A stretch of DNA of 9,636 nucleotides from contig JADLHH010000530.1 in the NCBI GenBank assembly GCA_020848855.1, positions 1 to 9,636 on the forward strand, in the 5' to 3' direction. The stretch comes from Anaerolineae bacterium. GTDB lineage: Bacteria > Chloroflexota > Anaerolineae > Aggregatilineales > Phototrophicaceae. The notes beneath the pieces were generated by a model, which had not been told where the DNA came from, did no database searches, and saw only the letters and a program-made list of their open reading frames with translations. Of this stretch, positions 1 through 5,879 are shown piece after piece (within the stretch, counting starts at the first letter, position 1; each line of letters begins with the position of its first letter). The position numbers and the translations under genes were made by a program.

Positions 1-306
1 CGCCTCGTCCCCCGCGCCGATCATCGCCCCGGCGCGAAAGCTCAGCCACGCCGCCCGCGCCAGCCACAGCACGAACAGCCCGCCCGCGATCTGCACCACA
101 CGGATAAAGTCCGGCGGGAACTGTGCCAGCACCAGCACTGTCAGCAGGATGATCGGGATATCCGACAGCAGCGGCGAGAACACCAGAATGATGCCCTTGC
201 GCCACCCCTGTGTGAGTGTGGTCTGAATCAGGAAGGTTTGCAGCGGACCGGGGAGTACCCCCGCCGTCAAGCCCAGCGTTATACCGCGTGCGATCAATGC
301 CAGCAT
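1..306 (-). CDS. LysE-family amino-acid exporter, N-terminal part (3' end outside window)
   Basis: The minus strand encodes 102 residues from an ATG at 304-306 and is still open at the window edge, so the C-terminal half is missing. The start is MLALIARGITLGLTAG, followed by a PGPLQTFLIQ motif near residues 19-28. That is the LysE/RhtB-type signature in which an early Pro-Gly-Pro lies at the end of the first membrane helix. Three hydrophobic segments are visible, at about residues 2-19, 39-61 and 70-90, as expected for this six-helix export family. Family members export amino acids or similar small metabolites across the cytoplasmic membrane; the substrate cannot be read here. A TTG lies directly before the ATG and the ribosome site is weak, so the exact start is uncertain. 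It is divergent from the oxidase-fold gene at 541. Confidence 0.8.
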   Translation of the reverse strand, partial: MLALIARGITLGLTAGVLPGPLQTFLIQTTLTQGWRKGIILVFSPLLSDIPIILLTVLVLAQFPPDFIRVVQIAGGLFVLWLARAAWLSFRAGAMIGAGDEA

Positions 307-387
307 CAAAGACTCGCTTTCCGACGCGGCGGCTTTTGTAACCCAGATCGCCCGCTTTGTCGAAATCCACCTCGATCACCCAGCGTA

Positions 388-411
388 GGGGCAGACCCGT
401 GTGTCTGCCCC
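388..411. repeat. GTAGGGGC palindrome, copy 1
   Basis: Perfect 9-bp arms GGGGCAGAC (388-396) and GTCTGCCCC (403-411) flank a 6-base loop. The element is preceded by GTA (385-387). It belongs to the same family as the copies at 451, 1045 and 1092, which share the outer GGGGC/GCCCC and the leading GTA but have different inner arms. It lies in the divergent gap between the exporter and the oxidase-fold gene. Confidence 0.75.
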
Positions 412-450
412 GCTCTGTCTCTGTACCGCCCTCAGCCCACGCACCGTGTA

Positions 451-472
451 GGGGCGCACCGCCGTGCGCCCC
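451..472. repeat. GTAGGGGC palindrome, copy 2
   Basis: Perfect 9-bp arms GGGGCGCAC (451-459) and GTGCGCCCC (464-472) flank a 4-base loop. GTA precedes it at 448-450. The arms match copy 3 at 1045 nearly exactly. It is only a few bases upstream of the putative promoter of the oxidase-fold gene. Confidence 0.8.
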
Positions 473-480
473 CTTTACTT

Positions 481-511
481 TTCACACCCCGCGCCCGCTT
501 TCGCATACAAT
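481..511 (+). promoter_or_regulatory. possible sigma-70-type promoter for the PPOX-fold gene
   Basis: TTCACA (481-486) and TACAAT (506-511) are separated by 19 bases. Transcription would start near 518 and give a leader of about 20 bases before the ATG at 541. The -10 is good, the -35 is moderate and the spacer is slightly long. This is a motif match only. Confidence 0.3.
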
Positions 512-540
512 ATGTCCACACACGAAAGGATCGGTTTCAC

Positions 541-1035
541 ATGACGAACGCAGGTACGCGCCGCCGTCCCGCCATGTCCAGCGGCTACGGCATTTCGACC
601 CAGCCGCAGGGGATGCTGGACTGGTCGTGGGTCGATGACCAGATGACGAAATCGCGCAGTTACTGGGTGTGTTCGACGCGCCCCGACGGTCGCCCGCACG
701 CCGCGCCGGTGTGGGGCGTGTGGTTCGAAGGCGCGCTCTACTTCAGCACGGATATACAGTCGCGCAAGGCGCGCAACCTCGCCGAGCGCCCGGACGTGGT
801 CGTGCATCTCGAAAGCGGCGACGACAGTGTGATCCTCGAAGGCGTCGTCGAGGTCATCACCGATAGGGCGCTGCTCCGGCAGGTCGGTAAAGCCTACGCC
901 CAGAAGTACCCGCCCTACGACCCGGTTGGCGACGACACGCCGGGGCTGTGGTACGCCCTGCGCCCATCCACCGCCCTCGCGTGGATCGAGCACGATTTCC
1001 CCAACACCGCCACCCGCTGGGATTTCGCCGTTTAG
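541..1035 (+). CDS. pyridoxamine 5'-phosphate oxidase-fold protein (PPOX class, FMN- or F420-binding)
   Basis: The protein is 164 residues. The core matches the small split-barrel flavin/F420 oxidoreductase family: WSWVDDQMTKSRSYWVCS (28-45), then RPDGRPHAAPVWGVWFEG (47-64), FSTDIQSRKARNL (68-80) and VVVHLESGDDSVILEGVVEV (86-105), with a C-terminal RWDF. In this family the RPDGxPHxxPVW strand and the SRKARNL segment line the cofactor pocket. Whether it uses FMN, F420 or heme cannot be decided from sequence alone. The ATG at 541 is chosen because AAAGGA (525-530) lies 10 bases upstream; the next in-frame ATG at 574 has no ribosome site. The reading frame is open back to 238, but that part reads as low-complexity translation through palindromes. 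It converges on the AAA+ operon; an F420 reductase-like gene lies at 7865-8476. Confidence 0.85.
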   Translation: MTNAGTRRRPAMSSGYGISTQPQGMLDWSWVDDQMTKSRSYWVCSTRPDGRPHAAPVWGVWFEGALYFSTDIQSRKARNLAERPDVVVHLESGDDSVILEGVVEVITDRALLRQVGKAYAQKYPPYDPVGDDTPGLWYALRPSTALAWIEHDFPNTATRWDFAV

Positions 1036-1044
1036 CTTCTGTAG

Positions 1045-1064
1045 GGGCGCACGGCGGTGCGCCC
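1045..1064. repeat. GTAGGGGC palindrome, copy 3 (possible terminator)
   Basis: Arms GGGCGCAC (1045-1052) and GTGCGCCC (1057-1064) flank a 4-base loop. GTAG precedes it at 1041-1044. It begins a few bases after the TAG of the oxidase-fold gene, so its hairpin could also end that transcript. No strong T run follows. Confidence 0.75.
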
Positions 1065-1091
1065 GTCTCGCACTCTCCATCGGAATCAGTA

Positions 1092-1113
1092 GGGGCGTTC
1101 AATTGAACGCCCC
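1092..1113. repeat. GTAGGGGC palindrome, copy 4 (perfect 22-bp dyad)
   Basis: A perfect palindrome without a spacer: the left half GGGGCGTTCAA (1092-1102) is exactly complementary to the right half. GTA precedes it (1089-1091). It lies 33 bases past the stop codon of the second AAA+ protease gene, in the convergent gap, and could work as a bidirectional terminator or a protein-binding dyad. Confidence 0.8.
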
Positions 1114-1146
1114 GACAATGACTCTCTATATGATTTCGCGCCGACC

Positions 1147-2997
1147 TCAATCGCCTGCTTCGCCTTCCGGCAGACGGGGGTTCATCACGCTGATTTCCTC
1201 GCCGTCCTTGATCATGGTCGGCTCCGGCGTGTACAGCCCGTACGAGTCGAAGAACGCCTTCACATCGTCGGCGAGCAGTTCTTCGCGCTCCAGCAGCAGT
1301 TCGACCAGCGCCCGCACGATGTGTTCGTTGTCGCGCAGCGCCTTGCGCGTCTCCTTCATGACACGCTGGAAGGTCTCTTCCATCGCTTCGAGCATCTCCG
1401 GCGAGACCGACGTGGACATGCCGGTCATCGACACGCCGATGCGCAGCGCGCCGCCCAGCGGACCGAGCATCCCGGCTCGCGCCATGAAGCCCAGCAGCCG
1501 CCGGATCGAGCTGAAGTCGCCGCCGACGCCGAGAGTCTGGTTCTTCAAGCCGCAGAATTCGACTTCGCCCGCGCGCCCGGCGCAGGCAACCCGCAGCCGG
1601 TTCATGTACTGGTCGCGGGTCTGCATCCCCTGGTAGGCGTCGCGCGCCGGGAAATGCGAGACGTGCCCGAACGCCTGCCCCTGCCGGATGATCGTGATCC
1701 GCGAGATGCGATGCTCCGGGATGAACAGCCGCACCGCCACCGCGTGCCCGGCTTCGTGGTATGCCAGCCGCTCTTTCGCTTCGCGCGTCAGGTGCTTGAT
1801 CGGCGTGCGCAAGCCCATTTCGTGTTCCGGCTTGGCAAGCTGGAAGTCGCGGTAGGTCATGTATCGCCGCCCGGAGAACAGGGCGTAGCGCAGCGTCTCG
1901 TTGAGCAGATACTTGATATCCGCCGGGGTATAGCCGGGTGTTTCGGTCGCCAGCACCATCGGCTCCATCGAATCGTCGTGCGCCATCTTGCTCAGGTAAT
2001 AAGCGAAGATGTCGCGCCGCCCCTGCGTATCCGGCGCGTCGATGCGCAGCTTCTTGTCGAAGCGACCGGGGCGCAGCAGCGCCGGGTCGAGCGCCTGCAT
2101 CCGGTTGGTCGCGCCGATGGTCAGCACACGCTTCTGGGGCTTGGGCGGGTTGCGCCGCAGGAAGGTCTTGTAGAACCACGTCCGCAGCCGCGCCCGCCAG
2201 CCGTGTTCCAGGCTGAAGCCGCTCATCTCGATCAGCATCGTGCTGAGCAAGCCCATGTCGCCGCCGCCGCCGCCGAACATCCCGCGCTGATCCGTGCCGC
2301 CGCCCACCGAACTCACGCCGGAGCGTGCGCCAACCGCGTCGATTTCATCCAGAAACACCACGCACGCGCCGTATTCCTTCGCCGCCTTGCGCGCCTTGCC
2401 ATACATGCGCATGACCTTGAACGCGCCCCTGCCCATGAACATCGCCTGCAGCGACGACGTATCGACGTAGAAGAACGGCACGCCCGCTTCGGTGCTGATC
2501 GCCTGCGCCAGCCACGTCTTGCCTGTGCCGGGCGGACCTTCGAGCAGCAAGCCGTTGAGCGGCTCGCCACCGGAGCCTTCGAACGCCGCCACGCCGCGCA
2601 GCAGCGTCACGATTTGCTGCGCCTGTTCCAGAATTTCCGGCTGCCCACGATAATCGTCGAAGTTGATGCCTTCCGCCCCCGGCATGATCGTGTACATGCG
2701 CGACCGACCGAGGAACCAGAACATCAGCACGAACTGCGACACGAAGATCAGGATGAACAAGCCGATCTGCAGCGCCAGCCCGGCGATTTGGACGAACGAC
2801 CGCATCACGTCGGCGTCGAACAGCGCCGCGACGATCACGCCGATCAGCAGCACCCAGAACCACGTCCGCCGCACCATGCGCCACAACCGATAAGGCAGGC
2901 GTTTGCGGCGGTCGACCAGCGTTTCTTCGTTCTCCCAGTCGAACTTGCCCTGCGTCTCGATATACGGCTGGTTGGGAGCCTGTTTAATCACCGACAT
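1147..2997 (-). CDS. FtsH-like membrane AAA+ zinc metalloprotease, downstream paralogue
   Basis: 616 residues, predicted to be an ATP-driven membrane-anchored protease. A basic N-terminal tail is followed by two close membrane helices (about 45-62 and 73-96). The AAA+ module has Walker A GPPGTGKT (154-161), pore loop MFMG (186-189), Walker B VVFLDEID (213-220), sensor-1 Asn298 and arginine fingers R309/R312. The M41 peptidase part has HEAGH (414-418), and Asp494 in GVGGDFSSIR aligns with the third zinc ligand of FtsH, so it should be active. Length is near that of FtsH, but the roughly 70-residue extracytoplasmic domain is missing (loop of about 10 residues). An extra basic segment at 267-290 precedes sensor 1. 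GGAG (3009-3006) lies 8 bases before the ATG, inside the end of the upstream paralogue, whose stop is 3 bases away, so translational coupling is likely. Confidence 0.92.
   Translation of the reverse strand: MSVIKQAPNQPYIETQGKFDWENEETLVDRRKRLPYRLWRMVRRTWFWVLLIGVIVAALFDADVMRSFVQIAGLALQIGLFILIFVSQFVLMFWFLGRSRMYTIMPGAEGINFDDYRGQPEILEQAQQIVTLLRGVAAFEGSGGEPLNGLLLEGPPGTGKTWLAQAISTEAGVPFFYVDTSSLQAMFMGRGAFKVMRMYGKARKAAKEYGACVVFLDEIDAVGARSGVSSVGGGTDQRGMFGGGGGDMGLLSTMLIEMSGFSLEHGWRARLRTWFYKTFLRRNPPKPQKRVLTIGATNRMQALDPALLRPGRFDKKLRIDAPDTQGRRDIFAYYLSKMAHDDSMEPMVLATETPGYTPADIKYLLNETLRYALFSGRRYMTYRDFQLAKPEHEMGLRTPIKHLTREAKERLAYHEAGHAVAVRLFIPEHRISRITIIRQGQAFGHVSHFPARDAYQGMQTRDQYMNRLRVACAGRAGEVEFCGLKNQTLGVGGDFSSIRRLLGFMARAGMLGPLGGALRIGVSMTGMSTSVSPEMLEAMEETFQRVMKETRKALRDNEHIVRALVELLLEREELLADDVKAFFDSYGLYTPEPTMIKDGEEISVMNPRLPEGEAGD
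2102..2182. repeat. near-identical DNA block shared by the AAA+ paralogues (copy A)
   Basis: This 81-base block matches 3968-4048 with only two differences, at 2128 and 2170. It encodes the end of the pre-sensor-1 insertion and the sensor-1/SRH region. Neighbouring exact matches are 2050-2093 with 3916-3959 (44 bases) and 2197-2237 with 4063-4103 (41 bases). Other parts of the two genes differ much more. Confidence 0.8.
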
Positions 2998-3000
2998 GGC

Positions 3001-4887
3001 TTAGTCTCCACCTTCCAGCGCTTTTTGGTCTTCTTTAGTCACCACCACGACATCTTCTTCCCGTTCCGGGTTCAGGTTGACTTTCGGCGTGTAGTAGCCG
3101 TACTGGTCGAAGAACGCCTCGACCTCGTCCGCCAGCAGCTCGTTCTTCTGCATCAGCAGCGCGATCAGCGCTTCGCCCATGTCCCGGTGCAGCCGGAATG
3201 CCATCCGCACCTCGTCCAGCACCTCGCGGAACGTCTCGTCCATCGCCTCGCGCATGTCCGCCGTCGGGTTCAGCGATTCGATGTCCTGCCCCATGTTCGC
3301 GCCCAGCGGACCGAACATGCCGGCGTTCGCCATCTCGTACAGCACCGCCCGAATCTGCCCGAAGTCGCTGGCGTCGCCGAAGCCAATGCCCACGCCGAGG
3401 GTCTGCGCGCCTTCGCCGCAGAATTCCATCTCGCCTGCCTTCCCGCCGATGCTCACGCGCAGGCGGTTCATCAGGTTCTCGTAAGTATCGAGCGTGAAGT
3501 ATTCTTCGCTCGCCGGGTAGCTCATCACGTGACCGTGCGCGCCACCCTGCCGGATGATCGTCACGCGCGAAATGCGGTAGTTGGGGCGGAACAGCCGGAT
3601 CGCCATCGCATGACCGCCTTCGTGCGCCGCCAGCCGCCGCTTGTCCTCGTTGGACAGGTTCTTGATCGGCGTGCGCAAGCCCATTTCGTGTTCCGGCTGC
3701 GCCATACGGATGTCGCGCATCGTCAGGTAGGTGCGCCCGTCGAACAGGGCGTAGCGCAGCGCCTCGTTGAGCAGATATTTCAGGTCTGCCGGGGTATAGA
3801 ACGGCGTCTCGCTCGCCAGAATCACCGGGTCGACGCTCTCGTCGTGCGCCATCTTGCTCAGGTAGTATTCGATGATGTCGCGCCGCCCTTCGAGGTCGGG
3901 GGCGTCGATGCGAATCTTCTTGTCGAAGCGACCGGGGCGCAGCAGCGCCGGGTCGAGCGTCTGGATGCGGTTGGTCGCGCCGATGGTCAGCACGCGCTTC
4001 TGGGGCTTGGGCGGGTTGCGCCGCAGGAAGGTCTTATAGAACCACGTCTTCTTGCGCGCCACCCAGCCGTGTTCCAGGCTGAAGCCGCTCATCTCGATCA
4101 GCAGCGTGCTGAGCAAGCCCATATTGCCGCCGCCCATCCCGCCGAACATCATCGGCAGCGTGTCGGGCGATTCCATGAAATGGTCTGAACCGGCAGCAAC
4201 GCCCGGACGCGCGCCAATCGCGTCAATTTCGTCGATGAAGATCACCGACGCGCCGTATTCCTTCGCCGCCTTGCGCGCCCGGCGGTACAGGTTGCTCACT
4301 TTCAGCGGGGCGATGCCGAAGAACATCGAATTCATCGACGACGCATCCACGAAGAAGAACGGCACGTTCGCTTCGGTGCTGATCGCCTGCGCCAGCCACG
4401 TTTTGCCCGTGCCGGGGGGACCTTCGAGCAGCAGACCGTTGAGCGGCTCGCCGCCCGCTTCCTCGAACACGCGCACGCCGCGCAGCAGCTTGACGACCTG
4501 TTTCGCCTGCTCCAGCAGTTCCGGCTGCCCGCGATAATCGGCAAAGCTCACGCCTTCCGCGCCGGGCCAGATGGTGTACATGCGCGTCCTGCCCAGAAAC
4601 CAGAACATGAGCGCGAACTGCCCGATGATCAGCGCCGCCATGAACACGAACTGCAGGAAGAACGGGAAGAAATTGACGACCGCCGTCATCATGTTGGCGT
4701 CGAGCAGCGCCCAGACCACCAGCGCCAGCAGCAGCGCCCACAGCCACATGCTGCTGATCAGACGCTGGATACGATAGCGCAGCCGCTTGCGACGGCGTTC
4801 GACCAGTGTCTCTTCCGTCTCCCACGCATACCGCTTGCGCGCCGGGACGGGCGAACTGCCGGTCGGTTCGAGCTTGGCAAGGCTCAT
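3001..4887 (-). CDS. FtsH-like membrane AAA+ zinc metalloprotease, upstream paralogue
   Basis: 628 residues with the same architecture as the downstream gene. A WETEETLVERRRKR tail precedes two membrane helices (about 47-63 and 73-98) with no extracytoplasmic domain between them. Walker A is GPPGTGKT (156-163), the pore loop MFFG (188-191) and Walker B VIFIDEID (215-222); the SRH arginines follow LDPALLRPGRFDKK. The zinc motif reads HEGGH (422-426), still HExxH, and Asp508 in SDFGQIR is the likely third ligand. It shares the insertion before sensor 1 (275-298) but has a longer, different Gly/Met-rich linker (229-256) and an acidic C-terminal tail (608-628). The ATG at 4887 follows AAGGA with an 11-base gap. 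It lies 93 bases downstream of the lipoprotein gene and is probably in the same operon. Quality control of membrane or cytosolic proteins is the family role; the substrates are unknown. Confidence 0.92.
   Translation of the reverse strand: MSLAKLEPTGSSPVPARKRYAWETEETLVERRRKRLRYRIQRLISSMWLWALLLALVVWALLDANMMTAVVNFFPFFLQFVFMAALIIGQFALMFWFLGRTRMYTIWPGAEGVSFADYRGQPELLEQAKQVVKLLRGVRVFEEAGGEPLNGLLLEGPPGTGKTWLAQAISTEANVPFFFVDASSMNSMFFGIAPLKVSNLYRRARKAAKEYGASVIFIDEIDAIGARPGVAAGSDHFMESPDTLPMMFGGMGGGNMGLLSTLLIEMSGFSLEHGWVARKKTWFYKTFLRRNPPKPQKRVLTIGATNRIQTLDPALLRPGRFDKKIRIDAPDLEGRRDIIEYYLSKMAHDESVDPVILASETPFYTPADLKYLLNEALRYALFDGRTYLTMRDIRMAQPEHEMGLRTPIKNLSNEDKRRLAAHEGGHAMAIRLFRPNYRISRVTIIRQGGAHGHVMSYPASEEYFTLDTYENLMNRLRVSIGGKAGEMEFCGEGAQTLGVGIGFGDASDFGQIRAVLYEMANAGMFGPLGANMGQDIESLNPTADMREAMDETFREVLDEVRMAFRLHRDMGEALIALLMQKNELLADEVEAFFDQYGYYTPKVNLNPEREEDVVVVTKEDQKALEGGD
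3968..4048. repeat. near-identical DNA block shared by the AAA+ paralogues (copy B)
   Basis: Partner of the block at 2102-2182, with 79 of 81 bases identical. It is a direct repeat inside the two tandem genes, so recombination between copies could fuse or delete one paralogue. Confidence 0.8.
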
Positions 4888-4935
4888 AATAGGGATTGTC
4901 CTTCTAAACTCACGTGTCCGTTTGAATCCATACGT

Positions 4936-4969
4936 GCCGGAGCCTGTCGCCGAGAAGCGGCGCTCCGGC
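4936..4969 (-). promoter_or_regulatory. intercistronic two-part hairpin between lipoprotein and AAA+ genes
   Basis: Outer arms GCCGGAG (4936-4942) and CTCCGGC (4963-4969) enclose a one-sided bulge of five bases and an inner stem CGCCG/CGGCG (4948-4952 and 4958-4962) with a five-base loop. All 12 pairs are strong. No T run follows on the minus strand, so a classical intrinsic terminator is unlikely. An mRNA-processing, stability or attenuation element that sets different levels of lipoprotein and proteases is more plausible. Confidence 0.5.
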
Positions 4970-4980
4970 GCGACCGTGAC

Positions 4981-5640
4981 TTACTGGCTGGACGACGGCA
5001 GCATGAACATGGGGTGGTTCGGCGTACCCTGGTACGGCACGAACTGGTTCGTGGTTTGATAATCCAGCGTGCCATTCACGACCATGTCGACGAAGTTGTT
5101 CAGGTTGCGCGCCCCTGCCAGGTAGCTGGCGGCAGCCGAGCGCTCGATTGTCCCCTGCGCCACCAGATAGCCGACGAAGCTCTCGCCGTGATCCAGCGTG
5201 GCGATATTGCCCGCCCCCAGCAGTTGAATCTGGATGGTGTCGGTACCTTCGCTGACCGGCATCATGCCCTGCCACGTCACTTCGAAGGCGCGCCGCAGCG
5301 CCTCGTACTGGGCGATCTGCCCGTCGAGCGTGCTGGTGTCGCTCTGCGGCGGGTTGAACAGCATGTTGACGGCGAAGACGCGCGTTTCGGTATCCTTGCG
5401 CACCTCGATGATGTCGATCATGGTGTCGGCGGCTTCGATGCGATTCGCCGCAGCCGTCAGCCCTGCGTCGGTATCGCCCGACTTGTCCGCCATCACCAGG
5501 TCGAGCGACTGAACGGCGGCATCGGACAGCACCTGGTCCGACTGTTGACCTGTGAGGACCCGCAAACCCGGCAAGCTGCTGCAGCCTGCCGCCAGCAAAG
5601 CGGCAAGCGCGACAATCCCTATAATGCGTACCCGGAACAT
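4981..5640 (-). CDS. lipoprotein of unknown function, first gene of the AAA+ protease operon
   Basis: 219 residues. The N-terminus MFRVRIIGIVALAALLAAGC is a lipoprotein signal: two arginines, a hydrophobic stretch and AAGC with the lipidated Cys at position 20. The mature protein would be anchored outside the cytoplasmic membrane. I do not recognise the mature domain. Visible parts are a helical region (35-80) with an alternating Asp/Ala pattern, a strand-like ETRVFAVNMLF (85-95), a helix around 105-124, a strand pair TIQIQLLGAG (135-144) and a second helical stretch (166-189). The tail is Pro/Ser-rich, PNHPMFMLPSSSQ. There are no further cysteines. GAGGA (5652-5648) lies about 7 bases before the ATG. 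Its position ahead of two membrane proteases suggests an accessory or modulating role, but that is inference only. Confidence 0.8.
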   Translation of the reverse strand: MFRVRIIGIVALAALLAAGCSSLPGLRVLTGQQSDQVLSDAAVQSLDLVMADKSGDTDAGLTAAANRIEAADTMIDIIEVRKDTETRVFAVNMLFNPPQSDTSTLDGQIAQYEALRRAFEVTWQGMMPVSEGTDTIQIQLLGAGNIATLDHGESFVGYLVAQGTIERSAAASYLAGARNLNNFVDMVVNGTLDYQTTNQFVPYQGTPNHPMFMLPSSSQ

Positions 5641-5696
5641 GTCGTTATCCTCAGGTTAAAAAGCCGGGCGAACGATTCTGTAAAATTCTGCTTGGT

Positions 5697-5702
5697 CTTA
5701 TA
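5697..5702 (-). promoter_or_regulatory. possible -10 element for the lipoprotein/AAA+ operon
   Basis: On the minus strand TATAAG occurs at 5702-5697, which would give a leader of about 50 bases before the ATG at 5640. No good -35 is seen at the proper distance, so an activator or another sigma factor may be needed. The site abuts one arm of the TAGCTTAA inverted repeat (5701-5708 with 5758-5765). Confidence 0.25.
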
Positions 5703-5765
5703 GCTTAACATAATTAACGTCGTACACCACCGTTTCGGATCGGAATCTCTACAAACCTTAAGCTA
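5701..5765. promoter_or_regulatory. inverted repeat in divergent promoter region (possible operator)
   Basis: TAGCTTAA (5701-5708) is the exact reverse complement of TTAAGCTA (5758-5765), and a further GCTTAA lies at 5778-5783. The arms are 49 bases apart, close to a whole number of helical turns from arm to arm. They sit between the divergent operon and propeller gene in an AT-rich gap. Binding by a regulator is a hypothesis; AT-rich 8-mers can also pair by chance. Confidence 0.25.
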
Positions 5766-5823
5766 CATGGGTTGATCGCTTAATTTTCGTGCCAAAGCCC
5801 CAATTTAGTAGGGGGGCGCATCG

Positions 5824-5829
5824 TATAAT
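5824..5829 (+). promoter_or_regulatory. consensus -10 box TATAAT for the propeller gene
   Basis: An exact TATAAT lies 50 bases before the GTG start at 5880, predicting a leader of about 44 bases. The sequence 17 bases upstream (around 5801-5806) is a poor -35, so strength is uncertain. Just upstream GTAGGGGGGCGC (5808-5819) resembles a single arm of the palindrome family found at the left end. Confidence 0.45.
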
Positions 5830-5867
5830 CTGTTGTATGGTGTATAGAGTACTAGTTACGACTCAGC

Positions 5868-5872
5868 AAAGG
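5868..5872 (+). promoter_or_regulatory. ribosome-binding site deciding a GTG start
   Basis: AAAGG is followed by seven bases and then GTG at 5880. This supports the non-ATG start, which is also the start that places a complete signal peptide at the N-terminus. Confidence 0.6.
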
Positions 5873-5879
5873 TTCAACG

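Noticed and set aside
1..379. Minus-strand frame from GTG at 379 that overlaps the exporter in another frame.
   Set aside because: Its first 30 residues look ordinary, but the rest is Ala/Gly/Arg-rich, while the other frame gives clear LysE membrane helices and the PGP motif.
238..540. In-frame N-terminal extension of the PPOX-fold protein by about 100 residues.
   Set aside because: The extra part translates through two palindromes, overlaps the exporter start and is low-complexity Arg/Pro/Cys. The ATG at 541 has a ribosome site and the family length.
475..1080. Minus-strand 201-codon open frame opposite the PPOX-fold gene.
   Set aside because: No recognisable domain, and it lies opposite a gene with clear family motifs.
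388..1113. CRISPR array or short tandem repeats at the left end.
   Set aside because: The repeats are palindromes with differing arms and irregular spacing, two on each side of a gene, and there are no cas genes.
857..2179. Minus-strand 440-codon open frame overlapping the downstream protease in another frame.
   Set aside because: Ala/Arg/Gly-rich shadow; the frame used by the protease contains the SRH and zinc motifs.
1321..4188. A 955-codon plus-strand open frame running antisense through both AAA+ protease genes.
   Set aside because: The translation is Arg/His/Gln/Ala-rich with no domain, and the minus strand holds two convincing proteases with all motifs. The open frame follows from GC-rich codon bias and the shared duplicate sequence.
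4936..4969. Calling the intercistronic hairpin an intrinsic terminator.
   Set aside because: The minus-strand sequence after the stem has no T run, and the protease genes downstream have no obvious promoter of their own.
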